DNA of 6,296 nt from Methanobacteriota archaeon (GCA_005878635.1 VBLS01000046.1:1-6296); one strand, 5' to 3'. Positions 1-5,866 are shown, counted from the first letter of the stretch. The notes: generated by a model not told the origin, from the sequence alone. Numbers and translations: made by a program.

Positions 1-928
1 CGGGAGGAACGAGTCCATCGAAGGCGCCATTCAGGGCGGGATAAGGCATCGGCGCGACCCATTCGGCGACGGTCGGCGCCGCTTCGCGGAACGGAGCGAA
101 GGCTTTCTTCGCTTCCGCAGGTTTTCCGGTCCAACAGACGACCATCGCGCAGAGGGTGTCGCCGTGGCGCTCCTCGGGGATGAAGGGGAGGGGCGGCGCA
201 ATTTGCCATGCGAAGAACGCGCCGAGTTCCCGCGGCGCGTTCGTAATGTACCGATCGTACGCCCGGATCACCTTCGGGGCGTCTTCGACCTCGAAGAACA
301 TTGGACCTCCGACGATGTCCTGGACCGGGTGCAACCGAAATTCGAAGTTGGTGACGATGCCGAAGTTCCCTCCGCCGCCTCGGAGCGCCCAGAACAGGTC
401 TTCGTGGGACGTCGGTCCAGCGGTCACGAAGGAGCCATCCGGAAGGACCACATCCGCCGAGATCAGGTTATCTAGCGAGAGTCCGGCGCCTCGGGTGAGG
501 TAGCCGATCCCGCCTCCGAGTGTCAGGCCCGCGATGCCGGTCGTGGAGATGATCCCGCCGGTCGTCGCGAGTCCAAAGGCATGGGTCGCGTGGTTGAAAT
601 CGCCCCACGTGCAGCCGCCCTCCGCGCGAACCGTCCTCGCGACGGGATCGACGCGGATTCCCTTCAACCGTCCCAGGTCCACGACGAGGGCGTCGTCCGC
701 GGTCCCGAAGCCGGGCACGCTGTGGCCGCCCCCCCGGACGGCGACAGTGAGACCTTCCGATCGGGCAGCCTTCACTGCCGCGATGACGTCGGCGACGCCT
801 AGGCATCGGACGATGACCGACGGCCGCTTGTCGATCATCGCGTTATAGACTTTCCGGGCTTCGTCATACTGCTTGCTCTCCGGACCGATGACTTCGCCCC
901 GCACCTTGATCTGGAGTTCAGCGACCAT
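1..928 (-). CDS. FAD-binding oxidoreductase, berberine bridge enzyme-like (partial, C-terminus outside window)
   Basis: This is an N-terminal 309-residue piece of a PCMH/FAD-binding-4 flavoenzyme of the berberine-bridge type; such enzymes oxidise sugars, alcohols or secondary metabolites with O2 or another acceptor. Seen: RGGGHS at residues 65-70, where His69 is the expected 8-alpha-histidyl FAD attachment site; TGIAGLTLGGGIGYL near 130-144; and DLFWALRGGGGNFG at 177-190, the family's FAD-domain signature. The place where bicovalent members carry a second, cysteinyl flavin link (GxCPxVG) reads GIISTTG with Ile near 127, so a single covalent link is inferred. The ATG at 928 fits the usual family N-terminus (KVRGEVIGP...YDEARKVYN). 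No strong ribosome site precedes it. The gene follows the S9 peptidase on the same strand after 129 bp. Full-length relatives have roughly 450-470 residues, so about a third is missing to the left. The substrate cannot be told. Confidence 0.93.
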   Translation of the reverse strand, partial: MVAELQIKVRGEVIGPESKQYDEARKVYNAMIDKRPSVIVRCLGVADVIAAVKAARSEGLTVAVRGGGHSVPGFGTADDALVVDLGRLKGIRVDPVARTVRAEGGCTWGDFNHATHAFGLATTGGIISTTGIAGLTLGGGIGYLTRGAGLSLDNLISADVVLPDGSFVTAGPTSHEDLFWALRGGGGNFGIVTNFEFRLHPVQDIVGGPMFFEVEDAPKVIRAYDRYITNAPRELGAFFAWQIAPPLPFIPEERHGDTLCAMVVCWTGKPAEAKKAFAPFREAAPTVAEWVAPMPYPALNGAFDGLVPP

Positions 929-1057
929 TTTCTCGTTCAAAATGAAACACCCGCCAGGGCGCCGCACCTCTCGAATCGTATTCAAGGTTTGTGTCGCCCA
1001 ACGCCCGCATGCGCGGCGCGTCTTCGACCCGGCCGGGGGGATTGAAGAAGTCGGTCC

Positions 1058-2971
1058 TCACGAGAGGTGCGTGCCGAACCAACGGAGGTATGCATGGAGG
1101 CGAGCCACCCGATGTTTCGGTTTGCCCCCTCGGGAGAGGTCGTGGTTCTCCTTCGGGAACAGGACCATCTCGGCCTTCTTCCCGTAATACCGGAGGGCCG
1201 TGAAGAATTGGATCGCTTCGACGTGCCAACAACGAAGGTCCTCGAGGGAGTGGACCAGGAGGAGCGGCGTCGTCACGTTCTTCACATGCCGAAGCGGCGA
1301 CTTGGCCAAGGTGGCCTCCTCGTCGTCCCACGGGTCCGCGCCGATCTGGTCGCGACCGAAGGATGGGCCGATGTCGCTCGTGCCCCAGAAGGTCCACCAG
1401 CTCGAGATCGAGCGGTCGGTGACCGCGGCCTGGAACCGGTCCGTTTGCGTGACGACCCAATTCGTCATGAATCCGCCGTACGAGCCGCCCGCGACCGCGA
1501 GGCGTTTGGAGTCGACGAACGGATACTTCGAGGAAGCGAAGTCCACCGCCTCCATGAGATCGAGGTAATCTCGCTCGCCGTAGTGGCTCCGGATGTCCGC
1601 GAAGTCTTCCGAGTAGCCGTCGCTACCTCGCGGGTTGGTGAAGAGCACCGCATAGCCTTTCGCCGCGAACACCTGGAATTCATGGAGGTAGCTGTTGCCG
1701 AAAGCGGTCTTCGGCCCACCGTGCACGTAGAGGATCGTTGGCACCTTCCCCTTCTTGGCGGGCCCGAGGATCCACGCATCAATCGTCGCGCCATCGCTCG
1801 CTTTGAAGGTGAACGCCTCGGGCTTCCGGATCGCCAACTTCTTCCGGGTTTCTCCATTGAATTCCGTGAGCTGACGGACGCCACGATCCATGGTATACAA
1901 CTCCGCCGGCACTGCCATCTCCATTGCCGTGAAGACGATGCCCTTCGCATTCACCTGGAAGGCCTCGACGCTCCGATTCCCCCCGACGATCGTTTCCGCC
2001 TTCCGGTCTCGGACGCGCTGGGCCCTGAGATGGACCGAGCCTCCTTCGGCGACGAGATGGTAGATTCGGTCCCCGACCCACTTGGGGTCGGAGTTCACGC
2101 CTCCCAACCGAACGTCGGAATTCAGGCCATTCTGGAGGCTCCGATCAAGATCGTCCAGGCGAGTCGGCGAACCGCCCGAGGCGCCGATCAACCAAAGGTG
2201 ATTGTGGGATGCGAAGCCTCGAGGGAAGTCGTTTCCGAGGAACGCAAGTTGCCGGTCGTCGGGAGACCAAGCGACGGAGGCGATCTCCATGTTGTGCTTC
2301 GTGAGCTGCCTCTTCTTCTTGGAGGCCACCTCGTAGATGAAGAGGTCCTGGAGATAGGGGCGTCGGTCGTCCGTTTGCGCGACGTACGCGATCTGTCGCC
2401 CGTCGTGCGACCAGGCCGCCTTCGTCACATCGAACTCACCCTTCGTGAGTTGCTTCGCCTCTTTCGTCTCGAGGTCGATCTGAAAAATGTGCTTGCGGAC
2501 ATTGTAGATGAAGCCCTTGTCGTTGAACCAGAAGTTGATCCGGCGAATCGTCCGGACGTCCTCCTCGTCCTCGCCGACATTCGAGAGGAACAGCCCGCGA
2601 CGACCGTCGGGGGACCACGCCACGCCTTCGATTCCCTCTTTCCTCCGCAGGAGGAGGCGGGCCTCGCCGCCGTCTGTCGGGATCATGTAAAGGGCGTTTC
2701 CTTTGTCGTCTTTACCGATCTCCCTTTTCGAGGTGAAGAGGACTCGCTTTCCGTCAGGGGAGACCTTCGGGGCCGAATCTTTCCCGGCGGTCGTGAGTTG
2801 TCTCGGTTCGCCCCCGGCGGTCGGGACGATCCATAGATTCCCCTCATACTCGTCCTTGTCGAGCAGCGCGCGGTGGACGGAGAGGGCGGCGAAGGATCCG
2901 TCCGGGGAAAAGCTGGGTTCCGACAGGAACGAATACGCGGCGAGGTCCTCGGGTTCAACCGGCTTGGCCAT
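1058..2971 (-). CDS. S9 family prolyl oligopeptidase, acylaminoacyl-peptidase-like (S9C)
   Basis: This 637-residue serine peptidase of the prolyl oligopeptidase clan probably trims short peptides or N-acylated amino acids in the cytosol; there is no signal peptide. Residues about 1-370 form a beta-propeller of PD40/WD40-like blades, seen as repeated SPDG-type turns (FSPDGS, VSPDGKRVLF, WSPDGRRGLF, WSHDGRQIAY, WSPDDRQLAF). Residues about 385-637 are the alpha/beta-hydrolase domain: HGGP at 417-420 (oxyanion region), GGSYGGF with nucleophile Ser497, Asp578 in HSLEDLRC, and His610 in ENHDLSRGGKP, a tail typical of the S9C subgroup. All catalytic residues are present and the length is normal. The ATG at 2971 is supported by the PEDLAAYSFLSEPSFSPDG start and a TATA-like box 23-29 nt upstream. 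Exact substrate specificity (acylaminoacyl versus dipeptidyl or oligopeptidyl) cannot be read from the sequence. Confidence 0.96.
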   Translation of the reverse strand: MAKPVEPEDLAAYSFLSEPSFSPDGSFAALSVHRALLDKDEYEGNLWIVPTAGGEPRQLTTAGKDSAPKVSPDGKRVLFTSKREIGKDDKGNALYMIPTDGGEARLLLRRKEGIEGVAWSPDGRRGLFLSNVGEDEEDVRTIRRINFWFNDKGFIYNVRKHIFQIDLETKEAKQLTKGEFDVTKAAWSHDGRQIAYVAQTDDRRPYLQDLFIYEVASKKKRQLTKHNMEIASVAWSPDDRQLAFLGNDFPRGFASHNHLWLIGASGGSPTRLDDLDRSLQNGLNSDVRLGGVNSDPKWVGDRIYHLVAEGGSVHLRAQRVRDRKAETIVGGNRSVEAFQVNAKGIVFTAMEMAVPAELYTMDRGVRQLTEFNGETRKKLAIRKPEAFTFKASDGATIDAWILGPAKKGKVPTILYVHGGPKTAFGNSYLHEFQVFAAKGYAVLFTNPRGSDGYSEDFADIRSHYGERDYLDLMEAVDFASSKYPFVDSKRLAVAGGSYGGFMTNWVVTQTDRFQAAVTDRSISSWWTFWGTSDIGPSFGRDQIGADPWDDEEATLAKSPLRHVKNVTTPLLLVHSLEDLRCWHVEAIQFFTALRYYGKKAEMVLFPKENHDLSRGGKPKHRVARLHAYLRWFGTHLS

Positions 2972-2993
2972 GCGAGGGCGAATTCGATGAAAA

Positions 2994-3000
2994 CGATAAA
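2994..3000 (-). promoter_or_regulatory. TATA-like box of the S9 peptidase gene, leaderless-type promoter
   Basis: On the minus strand TTTATCG lies 29 to 23 nt before the A of the peptidase ATG, in an AT-richer patch (TTTATCGTTTTCATCGAATT) within otherwise GC-rich DNA. Archaeal TATA boxes sit about 26 nt before the transcription start, so transcription would begin at or next to the ATG. No Shine-Dalgarno sequence occurs between the box and the start codon, which agrees with a leaderless mRNA. The match to the archaeal TATA consensus is partial and no clear BRE purine stretch precedes it. Confidence 0.5.
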
Positions 3001-3008
3001 GCTACCCG

Positions 3009-3024
3009 CCGGTCGAAGCACCGG
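3009..3024. repeat. Inverted repeat CCGGT-N6-ACCGG, operator-like
   Basis: Perfect 5-bp arms (3009-3013 and 3020-3024) flank a 6-nt spacer, just upstream of the S9 TATA-like box. An overlapping GAAGC-N4-GCTTC (3015-3019, 3024-3028) is also perfect. The position directly behind the promoter would suit a dimeric regulator, but short GC-rich palindromes arise by chance. Confidence 0.35.
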
Positions 3025-3033
3025 CTTCTCTTT

Positions 3034-3053
3034 CGTCGTCAGCGCCGACGACG
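3034..3053. repeat. Inverted repeat CGTCGTC-N6-GACGACG, operator-like
   Basis: Perfect 7-bp arms (3034-3040 and 3047-3053) flank the 6-nt spacer AGCGCC. The spacer length equals that of the neighbouring inverted repeat 10 bp away. The site lies about 63-82 nt upstream of the S9 peptidase start and in the region shared with the divergent VOC gene. It could be a regulator site or an RNA hairpin; no T-run follows on either strand, which argues against a terminator. Confidence 0.4.
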
Positions 3054-3317
3054 TTTGATCCGGTGTTCGGGTCCGGCGCCGCGGTGCCGGCGGGCGCGTC
3101 GTCGAGCCGCCCGAGTGAGCCGCTTTTCCTTCTTTGCCATCGGCGGCAGGAGAGGGCCGTGCTATTTCAACGCTGCCTCTCGGGGGATCCGCCGGACGTG
3201 ATCGTTCCAATATCCTTGGGCTACCACCGACGGAAGGGGTGTGGACCGCGGCGAAATCGCGCTCTGTCGATTCTGCAAACCCCAAACGCTAACTCTCGCC
3301 GTTCCGATGCGGAGCCC

Positions 3318-3734
3318 ATGGCGCCGCCGTTCGCAAAGCTCGCATACCTCTACGTTGGGACGTCGGATTTCAAGAGGGACCTGGAGTACTACACGAAGGT
3401 CCTCGGCGCCGAAGTCCTGTGGAATTACAACGAGTTCGACGCGAATGTCGCGGGCCTCCGCCTCGCGGAGGGGCCCCAATTTCTCCTTGCGGACCATCGT
3501 CCCGCCCCTTCCTGCCTCCCGCTGTTCGAAGTGAAGGACCTGAAGGCTACCGCGAAGGAGCTTCGAGCCCGCGGCTGGAAGTCCAATGGCCGGCCGGTAG
3601 AAATCCCGCCCGGCCCTTGTTACGTCTTCCAGGACCCGAGCGGCAACCCGATCGGGATTTTCGAGAATGCGAGGCCAGGCCTCGTCGCTCAGGCGTTCGG
3701 CGGTGTAGCGCGTGGGCGGCGACCCCGATCCTGA
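3318..3734 (+). CDS. VOC (glyoxalase/bleomycin-resistance) fold protein, apparently without the metal site
   Basis: This 138-residue protein has the paired beta-alpha-beta-beta-beta modules of the vicinal oxygen chelate fold: LYVGTSDFKRDLEYYTKVLG (residues 11-30) opens the first module, PLFEVKDLKATAKELRARG (68-86) the second, and QDPSGNPIGIFEN (105-117) closes it. The start is the ATG at 3318, where family similarity begins; the frame is open further upstream to 3063, but that stretch looks non-coding. A GGAG lies only 3 nt before the ATG. The positions usually holding metal ligands read Tyr10 (for His), about Leu67 (for His/Glu) and Gly113 (for Glu), so a metal-dependent glyoxalase or dioxygenase is unlikely. 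A ligand-binding or drug-sequestering role is possible but unproven. The last 20 residues are a basic tail (VARGRRPRS). The NTF2-like remnant follows after 12 bp, suggesting co-transcription. Confidence 0.87.
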   Translation: MAPPFAKLAYLYVGTSDFKRDLEYYTKVLGAEVLWNYNEFDANVAGLRLAEGPQFLLADHRPAPSCLPLFEVKDLKATAKELRARGWKSNGRPVEIPPGPCYVFQDPSGNPIGIFENARPGLVAQAFGGVARGRRPRS

Positions 3735-3740
3735 GGGAGG
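3735..3740 (+). promoter_or_regulatory. Shine-Dalgarno GGGAGG deciding a TTG start
   Basis: GGGAGG follows directly after the VOC stop codon and stands 6 nt before TTG at 3747. It is one of the two best ribosome sites in the window, and it supports translation of the short NTF2-like frame from TTG. Confidence 0.6.
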
Positions 3741-3746
3741 ACGGCC

Positions 3747-3902
3747 TTGACCGAGCACTCGAACGCAGCCCTCCTTCGGCGTCTCGATGAGGCGTTCCGC
3801 GCAAAAGACCGCACGACCCTCGCGGCTCTAATTGAGGCCAACGCGGTCTGGCATCTCCCCGGTTCGACCCCGATTTCCGCATTCGAGGCGATCTGGTCCT
3901 AG
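3747..3902 (+). pseudogene. Truncated SnoaL/NTF2-like protein (51 codons, TTG start)
   Basis: The frame opens at TTG with a good SD site 6 nt upstream and ends at TAG after 51 residues. It reads like the N-terminus of a SnoaL-like NTF2-fold protein: NAALLRRLDEAFRAKDRTTLAALIEANAVWHLPGSTPIS matches the usual helix-helix-'vvWHvPG.sP' opening in spacing and key residues. Such proteins normally have about 120-140 residues, forming a cone-shaped barrel that acts as a small-molecule isomerase, a hydrolase or a binding domain. Here the text jumps from PIS to FEAIWS and stops, without the usual 'yrG' loop before that helix and without any of the C-terminal strands. None of the missing part is visible in the other frames before TMEM175 begins 11 bp later. 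It is therefore most likely a deletion remnant, though the intact SD site leaves open a short expressed peptide. The short length limits certainty. Confidence 0.6.
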
Positions 3903-3913
3903 GGGGGCGAACA

Positions 3914-4579
3914 ATGGAGGGGACGGAGAACACACAAGACCGACACTCGCACGCGTTCATGAGCACGGCGCGGATCGAGGCCCTCGCCGACGGCCTTTTC
4001 TCGATCGCGATGACCCTGCTTGCCCTCAACATCGCGGTCCCGGTGATCGCTCCTCCGGAGAACGCGGCAGCCCTGCTCCCGAGAAAGCTGCTCGACCTGT
4101 TCCCCGCGATCGCCCTCTATGCGGTGAGCTTCGTCGTCCTCGGTATCTACTGGGTCGCGCACCACGGGCAGTTCCGCGTGATCGACGCCGCCGATCGGCC
4201 GTTCCTGTGGATCAACATCCTGTTCATGATGCTCATCGCGTTCGTCCCCTTCTCGACCTCGCTGATCAGCCGCTACCCGGACGTCCCGCTCGCGGTCCAG
4301 ACGTACGGCCTCACGTTGATCCTGATCGGCGGCGCGCTTCACCTGCACTGGTGGTACGCCACGACGGGTTTCCGGTTGATCCCGCCGACGACCCCTCCGG
4401 AGATCATCCGCGGCGCTCGCAACCGGATCCTGTTGGCCCCCGCGGTCTGTGCGGTCGCGATCGTCGTTGCGTTCGTGAGCCCTCTAGCGAGCATCGTCAT
4501 GTACGCCCTGCTCCCGCCGTTTTACATCGCGCCCGCGGCCCTCGACCGTTTCGTGTTCCGGCGGGAACGCCGCGTGTGA
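3914..4579 (+). CDS. TMEM175 family (DUF1211) potassium-channel-like membrane protein
   Basis: This 221-residue protein has six likely membrane helices (about 24-45, 61-82, 97-118, 126-147, 171-189, 190-208), the layout of prokaryotic TMEM175 subunits, which assemble as tetramers into K+-leak channels. TM1 carries RIEALADGLFSIAMTLL (Arg20-Leu36), corresponding to the family signature RxxxFSDGxFAIAxTLL; Arg20 and Asp26 are kept, while Phe-Ser of FSD is Leu-Ala. The IYWVAHHGQF stretch (78-87) matches the conserved W..HH..F at the end of TM2. The start at 3914 has a G-rich stretch about 6 nt upstream; ATG at 3959 (Met16) is an alternative closer to where homology begins. The gene lies 11 bp after the truncated NTF2 frame and 52 bp before the HtrA protease. 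Channel activity is inferred from the family only. Confidence 0.9.
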   Translation: MEGTENTQDRHSHAFMSTARIEALADGLFSIAMTLLALNIAVPVIAPPENAAALLPRKLLDLFPAIALYAVSFVVLGIYWVAHHGQFRVIDAADRPFLWINILFMMLIAFVPFSTSLISRYPDVPLAVQTYGLTLILIGGALHLHWWYATTGFRLIPPTTPPEIIRGARNRILLAPAVCAVAIVVAFVSPLASIVMYALLPPFYIAPAALDRFVFRRERRV

Positions 4580-4601
4580 CTGCGCCCCACGGAACTCGCT
4601 C

Positions 4602-4608
4602 AACATAC
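4602..4608 (+). promoter_or_regulatory. Possible weak TATA-like box before the HtrA gene
   Basis: AACATAC is centred 27 nt before the HtrA ATG, the right place for a leaderless archaeal promoter, and it is the only AT-rich stretch in a 52-bp GC-rich gap. The ATG has only a weak GGCGGG before it. The match to the TATA consensus is poor. Confidence 0.25.
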
Positions 4609-4631
4609 GCCGCGCGCGGCATGGGCGGGCC

Positions 4632-5570
4632 ATGTTGGCCGATTTGCAGAACGCATACATTCAGGCGGTCGAGCGAGCGGGGGACAGTACCGTGAACGTG
4701 AGCACGGCGCAGCGGCCCTACGGTCCACCCTGGGGTTCCTGGCCGCGGCGCGGCTTCGGATCCGGCGTCGTCCTCGATGACCAGGGGAACATCCTCACGA
4801 CGCACCACGTGGTCGACGGCGCGGAAAAGGTGATCGTCACCTTCACGGACGGACGGGTCCTCAGCGGCTCCGTCGTCGGAGGGGACGAGGAGACGGACAT
4901 CGCGGTCGTGCGGGTCGACGGCAAGGGATTCCATGCCGCGGACTACGCGAACTCGGACGAGCTGAAGGTCGGACAGCCGGTCCTCGCGATCGGGAATCCG
5001 CTGGGGTTGCCCGGCGGGCCGACGGTCACGTCCGGCGTCGTGAGCTCCCTCCGGCGCCATCTGGGCCGCGGTCCCGGCGACGGCGTGCCGGTCATCCAGA
5101 CGGATGCCGCGGTGAACCCGGGGAACAGCGGAGGGCCCCTCGTGGACCTGCGCGGGCGCGTGGTCGCGATCAACACCGCGACGATCCCCTACGCGGAAGG
5201 CATCGGCTTCGCGATCCCGATCAACGCCGCCCTCTCGGCGGCCCGCGAGATCCTCGAGCACGGACACGTCCAGCGGGCGTGGCTCGGCATCGGCGGGTAC
5301 GACGTCGACCGACGCCTCGCGGCCTACTACGGGATCACGAGCCGCCACGGCGTCTTCGCCGCCGAGATCACGCCGGGCTCGCCGGCCGAAGGCGCGGGCC
5401 TCCAGGTCGGGGACGTCATCACGAGCCTCGGAGCCAAGCCGCTCACCGGGGTCGCGGACCTCGTCGAGGGGCTGCGAGAGCGCAAGATCGGCGAAGCGAT
5501 CGACATCGAGGCGGAGCGCCGGGGCCAGAAGGTACGGGTGAAAGCCGCCCTCGCGGCTCGGCCCTGGTAA
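4632..5570 (+). CDS. HtrA/DegP-type S1C serine protease with one PDZ domain
   Basis: This 312-residue trypsin-fold protease/chaperone of the HtrA family degrades or refolds damaged proteins. The protease domain spans about 1-205: His59 in ILTTHHVV (usually TNAHVV), Asp89 in EETDIAVV, and Ser166 in NPGNSGGPL form a complete triad, with AIGNPLGL (119-126), VIQTDAAVNPG (154-164) and IGFAIPIN (191-198) as further family signatures. One PDZ domain follows (about 215-310) with RAWLGIGG (215-222), ITPGSPAEGAGLQVGDVI (246-263) and LREAK-like helix residues near 281-286. No signal peptide or membrane anchor precedes the catalytic domain: the protein starts MLADLQNAYIQAVERAGDSTVNV, so it is predicted to be cytosolic, unlike DegP or DegS. 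ATG at 4621 is out of frame, so 4632 is taken. The gene heads a run with two zinc-ribbon genes downstream. Confidence 0.96.
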   Translation: MLADLQNAYIQAVERAGDSTVNVSTAQRPYGPPWGSWPRRGFGSGVVLDDQGNILTTHHVVDGAEKVIVTFTDGRVLSGSVVGGDEETDIAVVRVDGKGFHAADYANSDELKVGQPVLAIGNPLGLPGGPTVTSGVVSSLRRHLGRGPGDGVPVIQTDAAVNPGNSGGPLVDLRGRVVAINTATIPYAEGIGFAIPINAALSAAREILEHGHVQRAWLGIGGYDVDRRLAAYYGITSRHGVFAAEITPGSPAEGAGLQVGDVITSLGAKPLTGVADLVEGLRERKIGEAIDIEAERRGQKVRVKAALAARPW

Positions 5571-5589
5571 CGGCTTCGACAGGTTGAAA

Positions 5590-5595
5590 GGAAGG
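5590..5595 (+). promoter_or_regulatory. Shine-Dalgarno-like GGAAGG before the mini-ORF
   Basis: GGAAGG lies 6 nt before ATG 5602, the start of a five-codon frame, and 17 nt before the GTG of the zinc-ribbon gene. Its spacing therefore suits the mini-ORF, not the zinc-ribbon start. Confidence 0.35.
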
Positions 5596-5601
5596 TCCCC
5601 G

Positions 5602-5616
5602 ATGGGCGCCTCGTGA
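5602..5616 (+). other. Five-codon leader ORF (MGAS-stop) overlapping the zinc-ribbon start
   Basis: ATG GGC GCC TCG TGA ends with its stop overlapping both GTG 5613 and ATG 5616 of the next gene, in the pattern TGATG. With an SD-like GGAAGG at the right distance upstream, ribosomes could end here and restart on the zinc-ribbon gene (translational coupling). A four-residue frame can easily arise by chance, so this is a possibility only. Confidence 0.25.
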
Positions 5617-5801
5617 TGCGCCCCTCCCACCCGGAGGTCTGTCCCCAGTGCGGCCAGCGGACGTGGAACTGGTCCTACCTGTCGGTCCGCATCTGGATCG
5701 AGTGCGAGCATTGCGGATTCAAGGACAGCGTGAGCAACACGCCGGTCAGCGGGGCGAACACGGACGCCACGACGCGGAAGATGCCGCTGTCGAAGGCCTG
5801 A
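5613..5801 (+). CDS. Small double-CxxC zinc ribbon protein
   Basis: This 62-residue protein has two cysteine knuckles, CPQC (residues 10-13) and CEHC (31-34), 17 residues apart and followed by GF, which is the usual layout of a four-cysteine zinc ribbon binding one Zn2+. Between them lies an aromatic-rich strand (WNWSYLSVRIWIE). The C-terminal 25 residues are polar and probably unstructured. I do not recognise a named family; small zinc ribbons of this type are common in archaea and are often nucleic-acid or protein binding. The start is either GTG 5613 or the adjacent ATG 5616 (61 residues); no SD site is suitably placed for either, but the overlap with the mini-ORF may supply ribosomes. It lies 42 bp after the HtrA protease and 65 bp before another zinc-ribbon gene, in the same direction. 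Confidence 0.78.
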   Translation: MMRPSHPEVCPQCGQRTWNWSYLSVRIWIECEHCGFKDSVSNTPVSGANTDATTRKMPLSKA

Positions 5802-5841
5802 AGCGGTCCGGCGCGCCCGGACAACCATGAAATAGCCAGAC

Positions 5842-5852
5842 GCGGCTGCCGC
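5842..5852. repeat. Short inverted repeat GCGGC-T-GCCGC
   Basis: Perfect 5-bp arms around a single central T lie 3 nt before the GGAGG ribosome site of the next gene. This may be an operator-like dyad; in DNA this GC-rich it may equally be chance. Confidence 0.25.
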
Positions 5853-5855
5853 CTC

Positions 5856-5860
5856 GGAGG
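5856..5860 (+). promoter_or_regulatory. Shine-Dalgarno GGAGG for the membrane zinc-ribbon gene
   Basis: GGAGG stands 6 nt before ATG 5867 and fixes that start. A weak AT-rich stretch, ATGAAATAG (5827-5835), lies about 25 nt further upstream and might be a TATA box for a short-leader transcript. Confidence 0.6.
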
Positions 5861-5866
5861 CATCGG

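Larger units (their letters stand above)
2972..3317. other. Divergent intergenic region between S9 peptidase and VOC genes
   Basis: I see no convincing gene in these 346 bp. The open frames that cross it on both strands have no recognisable protein pattern and mostly extend real genes upstream. The S9-proximal end has a TATA-like box (2994-3000) and two perfect inverted repeats (3009-3024, 3034-3053). The middle (about 3062-3110) is very GC-rich with CCGGC/GCCGG self-complementary stretches. CCAATATCC at 3207-3215 is the best TATA-like stretch facing the VOC gene, which would give a leader of about 80 nt; that assignment is weak. No tRNA or other structured RNA was recognised. Confidence 0.5.

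Noticed and set aside
1028..1037. Palindrome CCCGGCCGGG between the S9 and FAD genes
   Set aside because: No T-run follows on the minus strand, so it is not a convincing terminator, and such GC palindromes are expected in this DNA.
1067..2836. 589-codon open frame on the plus strand opposite the S9 peptidase
   Set aside because: The minus strand encodes an unmistakable S9 peptidase with a full catalytic triad. The plus reading has no domain pattern and is Arg/Val/Glu-rich, as expected for the antisense of a GC-rich gene.
3063..3317. N-terminal extension of the VOC frame to an ATG at 3063
   Set aside because: The extra 85 residues are low-complexity and unlike any VOC N-terminus. Family similarity begins right after the ATG at 3318.
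3162..3758. 198-codon minus-strand frame covering the VOC gene and upstream region
   Set aside because: The VOC protein on the plus strand has clear fold markers; the minus reading resembles nothing recognisable.
3811..3875. Possible tRNA 3' part (GGTTCGACCCC)
   Set aside because: The T-arm-like stretch lies inside the NTF2-like coding frame, and no matching acceptor, D or anticodon stems could be laid out upstream.
3900..3962. Read-through of the TAG ending the NTF2 remnant (pyrrolysine, or a frameshift at the following G run)
   Set aside because: In frame, the continuation is about 20 basic residues (GGEQWRGRR...) before TGA, unlike the rest of an NTF2 fold. The other frames hold no missing NTF2 strands.
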